A stretch of DNA of 64,000 bases from Desmonostoc muscorum LEGE 12446 (GCF_015207005.2 NZ_JADEXS020000001.1:930001-994000), one strand, 5' to 3'. Positions 8,536-17,930 are shown, numbered from the stretch's first letter. Notes: a model not told the origin generated them from the letters alone. Numbers and translations are program-made.

Positions 8536-9534
8536 CTAACGCAGAGAATCTCCCCTGCGATATTCAGTGGTGATGTCGTCTAGTTTTTGTTTCAAATTGT
8601 CATCAAGTTTTACTTCCAAAGCCTTGAGGCTGTCAGCAAGTTGTTCTGGGCGGCTAGCACCAATAATCGGGGCTGTAATAATTGGATTAGCTAGAACCCA
8701 AGCTATTGCTAAGGTGGTGAGTGACAATCCTGCGAACTCCGCCACTGTGCGTAATTCCTCGACAGTATTAAACTCGCGATCGCGCCAGTAGCGTTCTTGA
8801 TAACGTTCTGCGGCGGCACCCAAGGTGAAACGTGTACCTGCGGTGGGGCCTTGAGCAAGACTGTGTTTGCCGGTGAGCAAACCACCAGCCAAAGGATTGT
8901 ACGGAATTACACCCAGTCCTTCTTCTTGCGCCAGGGGCAATAGTTCCCGCTCAATTTCGCGGAATAATAGATTATAGCGGGGCTGAATCGAGACGAAGCG
9001 AGTTAGATTACGCACATCAGCACGACCCAAGGCACGGCTGAGTCGATAAGCCAAGAAGTTAGAAACCCCGATGTAGCGTGCCTTACCAGCACGAACTACC
9101 GTATCCAATGCTTCTAGAGTTTCATCAAGGGGGGTTGAGGCATCGTCGGAGTGCAATTGATACAAATCGATATAATCTGTTTGCAGGCGTCTTAGAGAAG
9201 CATCGATCGCATCCAGAATATGTTTACGCGAAGCACCCTGATCCCAAGGTGCAGGGCCAACCTTGCCTACAGCCTTAGTAGCCAAGATAAAATGTTCGCG
9301 TTTGCCTTTCAGCCAGCGCCCAACGATTTCTTCGGTGCTACCAGCAGTAGCAAGCCCGCCACCAAGAGGATAAACATCGGCTGTATCTAGAAAGTTGATA
9401 CCAGCATCGGCGGCGGTGTCGAGGATCTGCCTGGAAGTTTCTTCGTCCGTCTGCAATCCGAAGGTCATGGTGCCCAGAGAGAGGCGCGAAACGGTCAATC
9501 CGGTTTTCCCGAGCTTAGTGGTTGGTATGGTCAT
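8536..9534 (-). CDS. Aldo/keto reductase
   Basis: A 332-residue TIM-barrel oxidoreductase using NADPH. It opens with TKLGKTGLTVSRLSLGTMTF, carries the catalytic Asp/Tyr segment NFLDTADVYPLG, the Lys in FILATKAVGKVG, and the cofactor-binding end APIIGASRPEQLADSLKAL. Length and layout fit the YajO/PhdA-type (AKR11-13) reductases. The start is ATG 9534. It lies divergent from nothing obvious and upstream of the IS-split binding protein on the same strand, so the two may once have shared a transcript. The substrate is unknown. Confidence 0.92.
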   Translation of the reverse strand: MTIPTTKLGKTGLTVSRLSLGTMTFGLQTDEETSRQILDTAADAGINFLDTADVYPLGGGLATAGSTEEIVGRWLKGKREHFILATKAVGKVGPAPWDQGASRKHILDAIDASLRRLQTDYIDLYQLHSDDASTPLDETLEALDTVVRAGKARYIGVSNFLAYRLSRALGRADVRNLTRFVSIQPRYNLLFREIERELLPLAQEEGLGVIPYNPLAGGLLTGKHSLAQGPTAGTRFTLGAAAERYQERYWRDREFNTVEELRTVAEFAGLSLTTLAIAWVLANPIITAPIIGASRPEQLADSLKALEVKLDDNLKQKLDDITTEYRRGDSLR

Positions 9535-9940
9535 GGAGATATTCGTTGTTGTTGATTGAAAAAAAGCAGAATTCAGAAACTAGGTTTCTTCGGTAAAGAT
9601 TGTCAACATAATTCGTAATTGATAATGACGCTCCTTCTCCCAAGGGGAGACCCTACGCGAACGTCGCTACCGCAACGCTTACGTAATTCGTAGTTACAAT
9701 CAGTGTGGGCTGCTGAACCCACCACTGATATCATGTCCGGTTAAAAACTTATCATTAAGACGGCAGGGGAGCAGGGGGCAGGGGGCAGGGAGAAAGAGGG
9801 TTTCCTGGTTTTTGCACAGATGCGGGAATTATAACTAATTAGGCGGACATGATATGAATTGTTAGTCCTTCTTCGCATTCTCTTCTCTGCACCTCTGCGC
9901 CTCTGCGTGAGACAAATATTTATGCAAGAGGTCTAATGTA
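9535..9940. other. Repeat-rich spacer
   Basis: About 400 bp without a gene. It holds a palindromic dispersed repeat at 9640-9690 (GGGGAGACCCTACGCGAACG... GCAACGCTTACG), a GGGGGCA triple repeat at 9774-9795, and at 9868-9936 an inverted copy of the CCTCTGCGTGAGACAAATA/GCAAGAGGTCTA repeat that also lies at 24902-24981. No promoter is assigned. Confidence 0.6.
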
Positions 9941-10594
9941 TCAGACGACTAGGGCAGCGTTGCGACGGTTTTGTGAAATCAGCCACTTTTGCAACTTCGA
10001 GTCGCCGTATACCTCATCTGCAATAAAGTGATCGCCTTCAGGGAATACGGTAAAATCTACTATTCCTCCCAGTCCACGCAAGGTATCGACAATCTGCTGT
10101 GTATCTTCAATGGGCAGTTTTTCATCCTTGGCACCTTGGAATATTTGAATGGGAATTTCCTTGAGTGCAGCAATTTGACTGGCTTCTAAGGTTTTGGGGA
10201 CACGTCCAGATACTGCTACCAGACCAGCAAAGCGATCGGGGTGGGAAGCGCCGATATGCCATGTTCCAGCTGTACCTAAACTGAACCCAGATAAGATGAC
10301 ACGGGACGGGTCGATGGGCTGGGAGGCAATCAGTTCATCAAGCAAAGCAATGACATCTGATTCTCGATCTACCCAAGTCTGTTCTTCAGGAAGTTGGGGG
10401 GCTGCAAAGAAGTAAGGTAAGGGACTTGATTCATTCACAAAACGAGGTAGACCCCATTTCAGCAGTACATTCAGATCCGTCCCGCGATCGCGCGCTCCGT
10501 GCAGAAATAACACGAGGGGTGCGGGTTTGTTGGTATCTTCAGATACAGACGAGAAAAGATAAGGCAATAAACCGGAGCGTTGTTCAACAGACAT
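9941..10594 (-). CDS. Alpha/beta-hydrolase, phospholipase/carboxylesterase type
   Basis: A 217-residue serine hydrolase. VLFLHGARDRGTD provides the oxyanion region, GFSLG near residue 105 the nucleophile elbow, a late Asp in FQGAKDEKLP and His in PEGDHF the rest of the triad. It has no signal peptide, so it is cytoplasmic. It resembles the small esterase/dienelactone-hydrolase group (COG0400/COG4099) that cleaves short acyl or phospholipid esters. It starts at ATG 10594, followed upstream by a heptamer repeat array that separates it from the amidohydrolase on the same strand. Confidence 0.88.
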   Translation of the reverse strand: MSVEQRSGLLPYLFSSVSEDTNKPAPLVLFLHGARDRGTDLNVLLKWGLPRFVNESSPLPYFFAAPQLPEEQTWVDRESDVIALLDELIASQPIDPSRVILSGFSLGTAGTWHIGASHPDRFAGLVAVSGRVPKTLEASQIAALKEIPIQIFQGAKDEKLPIEDTQQIVDTLRGLGGIVDFTVFPEGDHFIADEVYGDSKLQKWLISQNRRNAALVV

Positions 10595-10612
10595 TATTGT
10601 GACTCCTAAAGT

Positions 10613-10775
10613 TTAGGGATTGAGGACTGGGGATTGGGGACTGGGGACTGGGGACTGGGGACTGGGGACTGGGGATTGGGGACTGGGGACTGGGGATTGG
10701 GGACTGGGGACTGGGGACTGGGGATTGGGGACTGGGGACTGGGGAGTGGGGACTGGGGAGTGGGGACTGGGTATT
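10613..10775. repeat. GGGGACT/GGGGATT heptamer array (~22 copies)
   Basis: A near-perfect 7-bp tandem array alternating GGGGACT, GGGGATT and GGGGAGT. It lies between the alpha/beta hydrolase and the amidohydrolase. G-runs every 7 bp on the plus strand could form G-quadruplexes. It creates spurious open frames on both strands. Confidence 0.95.
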
Positions 10776-10819
10776 CTTAATTCCCAATCCCTAATCCTTA
10801 ATCACCAGTCCCCAGTTTT

Positions 10820-12358
10820 TTACGCCAGTGCTAAGTTCTTATCTAGTTGTTGGGATTCGATGTTACCTACTTTGGATTCAATCGCTGTCCCCTTGAAGAA
10901 GTCGGGGTTGGCTTCGGTGTAGAACTTGTACGGATTAGCGAATACATAAGACTTGAAGTCGGCTTCGGAAATCACGCCTTCTTTTACGAGATCCCAGCTT
11001 TCAGCCAAGGGGGAGGTGAGATCGGGCACATCCCAGTGACCAACATCTGAGGAGTAGATGGCGTTGATTTTGACATTCAAGGGATTGGCTTTGTCGTTGA
11101 ATGCTGCGGCGATGGTGCGATCGTCGGACTCGGAACCAAAGAAGAAACTGTTCACCCAGCGATCGCGGATGTCTTCAATTGTTTCAATCCCTGCTGCACC
11201 AAAATCGTTGAGTTCGCTGGCAACTGGCTGGCGGCTATGACGACTGAATGAAGAACCGAGTACAGTCTTGGTCAATTCTTCTTTGCTCAGCTCATATCCT
11301 TCAGTAATTTCGCCACCGAAACGCTCAAACAACTCGAACAATTCATCAGAATTTGTAAATTCTGGGTTGTAGTTTTCCAGTCCCTTGGGATTGCGCTTGG
11401 AGAAGCGATCAACTAAATGAATGTAGACGTGGGCACCCCAGTCTGCACCCCCTTCTAGCATACCGACGCGCAACTGTGGGAATCGTTTGGTGACACCGCC
11501 AAAGAATAACGCTTTGGCAAATGCTTGGGAGCCATCGGCAAAGTGACCGATGTGGTTATTCATGTAGTTACTGATGGAGGAGCGTCCAGTCCAGCCCTGA
11601 CTGCCGTAGTGGGTAGTGATAGGTACACCAAGTTCGACGGCCTTAGCCCAGAATGGATCGTAGTCGTATTCGCTATCCAATCCGTAAAAGTCAATATAGG
11701 AAGCATACTTGGCGATTTCCGGGAATTGATCGGCTGGATATTTTTCAGCGATCGCCTTAATTGGTCGTTTGACACCGCCAGGAATATTTGCCACCTTCAG
11801 ACCTAGTGTTTTCACTGCAAATTCTAGCTCCTCAATGGCTTCTTGAGGATTACTCATGGGGATACCAGCTACCGGTGTCAGGCGATCGCTATATTTACGG
11901 TAGATATCAGCATGATAGTGATTCACCGCCCGTTGCAGTGCTTGACGGTTCTCTGGACTTGCGCCAGCCGGTGCTAGGACATTGTTGGGAAACAACACCG
12001 AATAATCTGACCCCTGTTCCGCCTGACGTTCATAGAGCAATGCCGGGAGAGTGTAAGTAGCAAGATCCAACGTATTGCGGGTGACTCTTGCCCACCAAGG
12101 CGATCGAATTGTGCGGTTGCGTTGACGTTCTTGGGGAGTTTGTTGATACCAATCTTTACCATTGCTCTTGGAGTTCAGACGGGAAGCTTCCGCCTTGCGT
12201 AATTCATCCACGAGTTTTGCACCGCCATAATTAGCAATGTAATCCTCAAAAGCTGGCGTGAAATCATTGGTATGAACGTCAGTATCAATTACCGGATAAT
12301 CAAGGGTTGCTCTGATTGCAGCGGAGTGTGAAGTCTTTAATCGGCTATATTCAGTCAT
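10820..12358 (-). CDS. Amidohydrolase (amidohydrolase_2/COG2159 family)
   Basis: A 512-residue TIM-barrel metal-dependent hydrolase. The N-terminal VIDTDVHTNDF carries the metal-binding D-x-H motif; further metal and active-site positions are suggested by VPITTHYGSQG (mid) and YSSDVGHWDVPD (late). The family includes decarboxylases and hydrolases of aromatic or xenobiotic acids. I choose ATG 12358 (MTEYSRLKTS), which has AAAGGA about 8 nt upstream, over an upstream in-frame codon at 12397. It is in line with the two LLM monooxygenases on the same strand, which suggests a catabolic block. Confidence 0.88.
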   Translation of the reverse strand: MTEYSRLKTSHSAAIRATLDYPVIDTDVHTNDFTPAFEDYIANYGGAKLVDELRKAEASRLNSKSNGKDWYQQTPQERQRNRTIRSPWWARVTRNTLDLATYTLPALLYERQAEQGSDYSVLFPNNVLAPAGASPENRQALQRAVNHYHADIYRKYSDRLTPVAGIPMSNPQEAIEELEFAVKTLGLKVANIPGGVKRPIKAIAEKYPADQFPEIAKYASYIDFYGLDSEYDYDPFWAKAVELGVPITTHYGSQGWTGRSSISNYMNNHIGHFADGSQAFAKALFFGGVTKRFPQLRVGMLEGGADWGAHVYIHLVDRFSKRNPKGLENYNPEFTNSDELFELFERFGGEITEGYELSKEELTKTVLGSSFSRHSRQPVASELNDFGAAGIETIEDIRDRWVNSFFFGSESDDRTIAAAFNDKANPLNVKINAIYSSDVGHWDVPDLTSPLAESWDLVKEGVISEADFKSYVFANPYKFYTEANPDFFKGTAIESKVGNIESQQLDKNLALA

Positions 12359-12555
12359 GTTTTTTTCCTTTAAAAAATCACAGGTTTTTCTAAGCATCTG
12401 ATGTTGCTGGTTAGTTTTTATCCAGCATCTTTTGTGCCAAGTTTTTGGCTACGATTTTCGAGCTACTGTAAAGCGTCCGGCGTACCTCAAATAGGTGGCG
12501 ATCTACAGACATTGCGCTTTAAAAGATGTGGCTTAAGCATCTATGAAAAATTCCT

Positions 12556-13923
12556 TTACGCTAACACCAATCTCTCATCCACTTGTTTGACGGCAAAACC
12601 ATTGCTTGGCCGACTCAATCCCAGGTTTTCGCGTAAGGTATTGCCCTCGTATTCGGTACGAAACAGTCTGCGTTTCTGCAATACGGGAATGACCAGGTTA
12701 ACGAAGTCATCTAACCCTGTGGGCAGGATTGGCGGCATGATATTAAAACCATCTGCTGCATCGTTGTTGAACCATTCTTCTAACTGATCGGCAATACTTT
12801 CGGGACTACCAATAATGGTGCGATGACCTCGCGCAGTAGCCACAGAGAGATATAACTGACGCAGCGTTAGGTTGCCGCGATTTACGAGATCTGTCAGCAA
12901 CTTGAGGCGGCTCTTACCACCGTTGGTATCGCTGGGCAACGGCGGTGCTAGATCATCGAGTGAATAACCGGATAAATCGATGCCCTTATAACGGGTTTTG
13001 AGTAAGCCCCATGCTACTGAGGGGTGGATTAGCGATTGCAGGAATTCGTATTTTTCTTGGGCTTCTTCTTCAGTCCGGCCAATCACGGGAAAGACACCCG
13101 GCATAATTTTCAGATCGTCAGGTTGGCGGCCATATTTAGCCAACCGACCTTTCACATCAGCATAAAATTCCTGCGCGTCTTCTAGTGTCTGATTGGCTGT
13201 AAAGATAACTTCAGCAGTCTGTGCTGCTAGTTCTCGTCCGACTTCCGAAGCACCGGCTTGCACAATCACCGGATAACCTTGAGGCGGACGACCAACGTTC
13301 AAAGGGCCTTTTACAGAAAAATGTTTGCCTTTGTGGTTGAGTGTATGCAGTTTATTTGGATCGAAATAGATACCAGATTCTTTGTCACGGATGAAGGCGT
13401 CGTCTTCCCAGCTATCCCACAGACCTTTCACCACCTCCACAAACTCTTCAGCACGTTCATAACGCTGGCTGTGTTCGAGGTGCTGATCGCGTCCGAAATT
13501 ACCTGCGGCGTTCTCATTGCCTGTGGTGACTACATTCCATCCCGCCCGGCCGTTACTCAGATAGTCTAGAGAAGCAAACTTACGTGCCAGGGTGTAGGGT
13601 TCTTCATAAGTGGTTGAGGCAGTAGCAATGAAGCCAACATGTTTGGTTAGTGGAGCCAGCGCAGAAAATAGCGTTACTGGCTCAAACTTAGCTAATTTGC
13701 CATTGCGTTGCTGTACCTCTGGTTCATTGTTGTCTTGGAGGCTGGGGCTATCGGCAAGGAAAACCGCATCAAATAAGCCGCGTTCGGCAGTCTGGGTAAT
13801 TTCTTTGTAATGCTCGAAATTTAGTCCAGCATCGGCTTGTGAATCGGGGTGTCGCCAAGCGGCAATATGGTGTCCGGTAGCTTGAATGAATGCACCTAAA
13901 CGAAGCTTGCGTGTTGTACTCAT
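12556..13923 (-). CDS. LLM-class FMN-dependent monooxygenase, NtaA/SnaA/DszA family (copy A)
   Basis: A 455-residue bacterial-luciferase-like flavin monooxygenase. Family marks: LRLGAFIQATGHHIAAWRHP at the start, FDAVFLADSP, the long segment GRAGWNVVTTGNENAAGNFG, and GSPESIADQLEEWF near the C-terminus. Members use FMNH2 supplied by a separate reductase to oxidise nitrilotriacetate, dibenzothiophene sulfone, alkyl sulfides or similar. It is a tandem paralogue of the gene at 14026-15390, with very high identity in the middle part. The start is ATG 13923. No dedicated reductase is adjacent; an FMN reductase lies at 59662. Confidence 0.93.
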   Translation of the reverse strand: MSTTRKLRLGAFIQATGHHIAAWRHPDSQADAGLNFEHYKEITQTAERGLFDAVFLADSPSLQDNNEPEVQQRNGKLAKFEPVTLFSALAPLTKHVGFIATASTTYEEPYTLARKFASLDYLSNGRAGWNVVTTGNENAAGNFGRDQHLEHSQRYERAEEFVEVVKGLWDSWEDDAFIRDKESGIYFDPNKLHTLNHKGKHFSVKGPLNVGRPPQGYPVIVQAGASEVGRELAAQTAEVIFTANQTLEDAQEFYADVKGRLAKYGRQPDDLKIMPGVFPVIGRTEEEAQEKYEFLQSLIHPSVAWGLLKTRYKGIDLSGYSLDDLAPPLPSDTNGGKSRLKLLTDLVNRGNLTLRQLYLSVATARGHRTIIGSPESIADQLEEWFNNDAADGFNIMPPILPTGLDDFVNLVIPVLQKRRLFRTEYEGNTLRENLGLSRPSNGFAVKQVDERLVLA

Positions 13924-13980
13924 CTACTTTTTTATATAGTGCGTTAGCGGAAGGTATTGCTGATTTCTGTATGGCTAATG

Positions 13981-14021
13981 ATTTTTCATGCCTGCCTAAG
14001 GGAGGTGCAGACATGAAAAAT
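13981..14021. promoter_or_regulatory. Inverted repeat between the two LLM monooxygenase genes
   Basis: Arms ATTTTTCATGCCTGC (13981-13995) and GCAGACATGAAAAAT (14007-14021) pair along 15 positions with one G-U. A near-identical structure lies upstream of copy B at 15465-15508. Position fits either a terminator/processing hairpin after copy B or a leader element of copy A. Confidence 0.6.
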
Positions 14022-14025
14022 TGAT

Positions 14026-15390
14026 TTAGACTAACACCAATCTTTCATCCACTTGTTTGACGGCAAAACCATTACCTGGACGACGTAGACCTAGATTTTC
14101 ACGCAAGGTATTGCCTTCGTATTCGGTACGGAACAGTCCGCGTTTCTGGAGGACGGGGACGACTAGGTTAATGAAGTCGTCCAACCCTGTAGGTAGGATG
14201 GGCGGCATGATATTAAAGCCATCTGCTGCACCGTTGTTAAACCATTCTTCTAGTTGGTCGGCAATGGTTTCGGGAGTACCAAGGATGGTGCGATGACCTC
14301 TGGCGGTAGCAAGAGAAAGATACAACTGCCGCAGTGTTAGAGTGCCACGAGTAGCTAGATCCCTGACTAGTTTGAGACGACTCTTGTTGTTGTTGGTATC
14401 GCTGGGTAGTTCGGGAGTTAGATCATCTAGAGAATATTTCGATAAATCGACACCTTTGTAATAGTTTTTCAAAATACCCCAGGCGACATCAGGGTGAATC
14501 AAGGATTGTAGAAACTCGTACTTTTCTTGAGCTTCTGATTCGGTACGGCCAATGATTGGGAAAGCACCAGGCATAATTTTGAGGTCGTCTGGCGATCGCC
14601 CATATTTTGCTAATCTACCTTTGATATCAGCATAAAATTCCTGGGCATCGGCTAGGGTTTGATTAGCTGTGAAGATGACTTCGGCTGTACGCGCAGCCAA
14701 GTCTCGTCCGGCTTCAGAGGCTCCAGCCTGCACAATTACTGGATAGCCTTGGGGTGGACGACCGACGTTTAAAGGGCCTTTTACAGAAAAATGTTTGCCT
14801 TTGTGATTGAGTGTATGCAGTTTATTTGGATCGAAATAGATACCAGATTCTTTGTCACGGATGAAGGCGTCGTCTTCCCAGCTATCCCATAGTCCTTTCA
14901 CCACTTCCACAAACTCTTCAGCACGTTCGTAACGCTGGCTGTGTTCTGGGTGTTGGTCGTGACCGAAATTCAGAGCGGCATTTTCATTGCCTGTGGTGAC
15001 TACATTCCAGCCCGCCCGACCTTTGCTCAGATAGTCCAAAGAGGCAAACTTACGTGCCAGGGTGTAGGGTTCTTCATAGGTGGTGGAGGCAGTAGCAATG
15101 AAGCCGATGTTTTGGGTGACGGAGGACAAAGCCGAGAACAGGGTGACCGGCTCAAAATGAGCAAGTTTTCCATTGCGTTTCTGAGTTTCCGGAGCGCCGC
15201 CCCAGATGCCTGGGCTGTCTGCTAGAAAAACTGCATCGAACAAGCCACGTTCAGCAGTCTGGGTAATTTCTTTGTAATGCTCGAAATTCAAACCAGCATC
15301 TGCCTGTGAATCGGGGTGCCGCCAAGCTGAAATATGATGTCCAGTTGCTTGAATAAATGCACCTAAACGAAACTTACGTGTTTTGTTCAT
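14026..15390 (-). CDS. LLM-class FMN-dependent monooxygenase, NtaA/SnaA/DszA family (copy B)
   Basis: A 454-residue paralogue of copy A with the same marks (FRLGAFIQATGHHISAWRHP, FDAVFLADSPG, GRAGWNVVTTGNENAALNFG). The two differ mainly around residues 60-90 and 300-345, which probably line the substrate pocket; the nucleotide sequence around residues 165-230 (14750-14900 versus 13280-13430) is almost identical, suggesting recent gene conversion. It uses FMNH2 and O2; the substrate is unknown, plausibly an organosulfur or chelating compound. The start is ATG 15390. It is the first gene of the LLM pair. Confidence 0.93.
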   Translation of the reverse strand: MNKTRKFRLGAFIQATGHHISAWRHPDSQADAGLNFEHYKEITQTAERGLFDAVFLADSPGIWGGAPETQKRNGKLAHFEPVTLFSALSSVTQNIGFIATASTTYEEPYTLARKFASLDYLSKGRAGWNVVTTGNENAALNFGHDQHPEHSQRYERAEEFVEVVKGLWDSWEDDAFIRDKESGIYFDPNKLHTLNHKGKHFSVKGPLNVGRPPQGYPVIVQAGASEAGRDLAARTAEVIFTANQTLADAQEFYADIKGRLAKYGRSPDDLKIMPGAFPIIGRTESEAQEKYEFLQSLIHPDVAWGILKNYYKGVDLSKYSLDDLTPELPSDTNNNKSRLKLVRDLATRGTLTLRQLYLSLATARGHRTILGTPETIADQLEEWFNNGAADGFNIMPPILPTGLDDFINLVVPVLQKRGLFRTEYEGNTLRENLGLRRPGNGFAVKQVDERLVLV

Positions 15391-15464
15391 AATGTTTTGT
15401 TGTTTTCTGATAGTGCGTTAGCGCTGGATCTACAGTCGGTATTGCTTTGTGTATACCCTTCGGA

Positions 15465-15508
15465 GTTTTCATGTCTGCCTCAGAGATGTCTAAAGCAGAT
15501 ATGAAAAC
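15465..15508. promoter_or_regulatory. Inverted repeat in the leader of LLM copy B
   Basis: Arms GTTTTCATGTCTGC (15465-15478) and GCAGATATGAAAAC (15495-15508) pair with one mismatch around a 16-nt loop, about 75 bp before the gene. The following CGCTAACGCACTAT (minus strand) is also shared with the leader of copy A. Confidence 0.6.
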
Positions 15509-16071
15509 ACACTGAATGTAATGATGGAATGCTTTGGCAACAACCAAACTTATTTGCAGAAGCTGATACCATTTTGGATTTTGCGGAAAGTCTGAACGTC
15601 GGCTTGGGGCGTTGGCGCAGCCCGCCGTTCGCGGTAGCGTCTCTGAAAGAGAAGGCACCATAACTTTCCAAGACAGATTTTAGATTGTGAAAGAGTTAGC
15701 ACATAAGCTTTTTGGCTATCCATCTGTCCCAATCATTTTTCAAATTGGTATTACTAATTGCTCTACAAGGTGTGAAATGACGGAACTGTATGTCAGGTTG
15801 ATACCAGAGCAAAACTAGAGATGCTACTGCTTGGCGATTTAATTACCATAAATTTCTATAGCAATTTGAGTTAGCAGATACAGTTTACACAATACACACA
15901 AAAAAAAATGTACTGGAAATCACAATTGCATGATAAACGAATTATTAGTGTTTCAAACATTAAGTATTGCAAACTTGGCGATCGCTCGTCATTGGGCATA
16001 GGAAGGGGACGCTCTTACGCAGGGACATGGAGCATTGGACAGTGAACAGTTAACTGATAACTGATAACTGT

Positions 16072-16143
16072 CAACTCCCCATCTCCCTCATCCCCCTCAT
16101 CTCCCTCATCTCCCCACTCCCCACTCCCCATCTCCCCACTCCC
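16072..16143. repeat. Short tandem repeats upstream of fraC
   Basis: CTCCCTCAT and CCCCACT units in an array ending about 80 bp before the fraC start. Same STRR class as elsewhere in the window. Confidence 0.85.
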
Positions 16144-16222
16144 AAGGAATAAGATAATTTACCCCATCACCGCCACTATCCCGGTTATACTCTCTACAGT
16201 TAACCGTTACCATTGACTTTTT

Positions 16223-16765
16223 ATGCCTGAAAATTGGATGCTTCCCAGGATTTTTCCCATTGGTGGAATTCTGTTTGACTTTTTATTTGTACTGATTGCT
16301 ATCCCCATCGAAGCATATGTTTTGCACAAACGACTAAAATTTGATAAAAGAACTAGCACTTTTTATGCTATTTCGATTAATTTGTTTTCTAGTGTAATTG
16401 GTTGGTTTATATTTTTTGTCTCCGAACCAATGTTGCCAATACAGGTGAAATCAGAGTTAATTAATTATATGTTCTTTAATACTTTTAAATCGGCTAGTAC
16501 ACAGACTCTAATAATTTTAACTGCCTTTATAATTTTCTTTGCTACTTTTATCATGAAATTTTTGCTATTGAGAGTTTTGCTTGTATCCTTATTAAAGGAA
16601 CCATTTGCTCAAAAAGAAGATGATATTCAAGTATTTCAAAGACAAAAATGGCGCGCATTTAGCAGTGCAAAATTACAAAATACAAATGTAGTTACCACTG
16701 TATTGATAGCAAATTCGCTGAGTTATAGTGTGATAACCTTTATTTTAATGCTTCGCTCCAAGTAG
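16223..16765 (+). CDS. fraC: Filament integrity protein FraC
   Basis: A 180-residue membrane protein opening MPENWMLPRIFPIGGILFDF, with three clear hydrophobic helices (about 12-32, 46-68, 93-120) and a fourth at the C-terminus. The sequence, the length (179 in Anabaena) and the gene order fraC-fraD-fraE identify it. In Anabaena FraC sits at the septa between cells and is needed for filament integrity, for septal nanopores and for intercellular molecular exchange in diazotrophic growth. It is the first gene of the cluster and is followed 60 bp later by fraD. Confidence 0.9.
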   Translation: MPENWMLPRIFPIGGILFDFLFVLIAIPIEAYVLHKRLKFDKRTSTFYAISINLFSSVIGWFIFFVSEPMLPIQVKSELINYMFFNTFKSASTQTLIILTAFIIFFATFIMKFLLLRVLLVSLLKEPFAQKEDDIQVFQRQKWRAFSSAKLQNTNVVTTVLIANSLSYSVITFILMLRSK

Positions 16766-16825
16766 GAAGAAATTAATTGTTTTATTCAGAGCAAGTCCAA
16801 TGATTAATCAGGTGTAGGGAGAAAC

Positions 16826-17833
16826 ATGAATACACTATTTAAAGATTTATTTGGGGTTTTCAAATTTGTTGAAGGGCTTTACGCAGGAATTAGAAAGATA
16901 TTAGTTCCACCCAAAGCTTATTCTTGGCAGACATTTATTTATATGAGTGTTTTTTCTTGGGTACTTTCATATTTTGCTACAGGTTATATAAAAGATATAA
17001 TTGCATTTTTTGGTTGGTTGTTTTTAATTGCTGGTACAGCTTGGTACACAACAGAAGATCCTTTGAGGGTTCCTGGTACTTTTATGCCTGTGGGAGCAGT
17101 AATCACCGGATTTTTAGTTAGTGTTTTTGCATTTGGAAGTCAAAAGGATGTAATTACACCAACAACAATTGTTTTTTGGCCGACAATTTCAGCACTAATT
17201 ACGGCAATACCAGAATTTATTGAAGGAAGTGATACAGATGCTAAAGCTCAAATTCCTAAGCCAGAAGACCGCCAAAAAATCATAATTTTAGTTGCTAGCA
17301 GTATGTTGCTAAGCTGCTGGATTCAGTTTTATTTTGTAGTAGATAATTGGTTAGAACAATATCCCAGTTTACAGACAGATAATTTTAAACGTAGTACTTT
17401 TGTTGTCATGACTGAAGAACCAGCTAAGGTACCTCAAAATGGAATTTTAATTTTAAACAAACTTGAACCAATAGTAGAAGAACAAATAGCCCAAACACCT
17501 TGGTCGGAAGTAGAAAAATGGTTGTTAGATGCAAAACAGCGAGTAGGAAGTTTGGGTAGGGGAGTAATTCAAAAAAATCTCGTCAAATATGAAGAGAAGG
17601 AATTATGGCGTGTTGAACCGCGTGTATCGAATACTAAGTCTGGGTATATATTAGATTTACTCAGTATCTGGGTAGGTCCGAGTTCTAATCCACGAGGGTA
17701 TTACTTAAAGAAATCTTGTCGGATTGAACCAGTTGCAGCAACCAACAAATCGGGGAATAAAATTACAGTTGGAGAAATTGAATGCGATCGCCTGAATAAA
17801 TTTATCGCTGGATCGCCGCCTCCGCAGCAGTGA
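16826..17833 (+). CDS. fraD: Filament integrity protein FraD (septal junction component)
   Basis: A 335-residue protein with about five transmembrane helices in the first ~180 residues and a soluble periplasmic C-terminal domain (from about 190: PSLQTDNFKRSTFVVMTEEP). This is the known FraD layout (343 residues in Anabaena), in which FraD forms part of the septal junction plug with FraC. GGGAGA lies about 6 nt before ATG 16826, which fixes the start. The C-terminus runs into a short tandem repeat array after the stop. Confidence 0.9.
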   Translation: MNTLFKDLFGVFKFVEGLYAGIRKILVPPKAYSWQTFIYMSVFSWVLSYFATGYIKDIIAFFGWLFLIAGTAWYTTEDPLRVPGTFMPVGAVITGFLVSVFAFGSQKDVITPTTIVFWPTISALITAIPEFIEGSDTDAKAQIPKPEDRQKIIILVASSMLLSCWIQFYFVVDNWLEQYPSLQTDNFKRSTFVVMTEEPAKVPQNGILILNKLEPIVEEQIAQTPWSEVEKWLLDAKQRVGSLGRGVIQKNLVKYEEKELWRVEPRVSNTKSGYILDLLSIWVGPSSNPRGYYLKKSCRIEPVAATNKSGNKITVGEIECDRLNKFIAGSPPPQQ

Positions 17834-17905
17834 AGAGTGGGGAGTGGGGAGTGGGGAGTGGGGAGATGAGGGAGATGGGGGAGATGGGGGAGATGAGGGA
17901 GATGA
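17834..17905. repeat. Short tandem repeats inside the fra cluster
   Basis: A GGGGAGT then GGGAGATGA array fills most of the 97-bp gap between fraD and fraE. It begins right after the fraD stop. Confidence 0.9.
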
Positions 17906-17930
17906 ATTAATAACCAATGAATAATGACAA

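Larger units (their letters stand above)
15391..16222. other. Long spacer upstream of LLM copy B and fraC
   Basis: About 830 bp between divergent genes. It contains the hairpin 15465-15508 upstream of LLM copy B, a palindromic dispersed repeat at 15605-15660 (GTTGGCGCAGCCCGCC... GTAGCGTCTC), an A-rich stretch near 15900 and an STRR array at 16072-16143. Promoters for LLM copy B (leftward) and fraC (rightward) should be here. Confidence 0.6.

Noticed and set aside
10584..10922. Frames encoding [11 protein letters not shown] or [11 protein letters not shown] repeats
   Set aside because: They are translations of the GGGGACT heptamer array and not protein genes.
15374..15661. 95-residue minus-strand frame upstream of LLM copy B (possible leader peptide)
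   Set aside because: It crosses a dispersed palindromic repeat and the hairpin, has no ribosome site, and the equivalent frame before copy A is interrupted by a stop.
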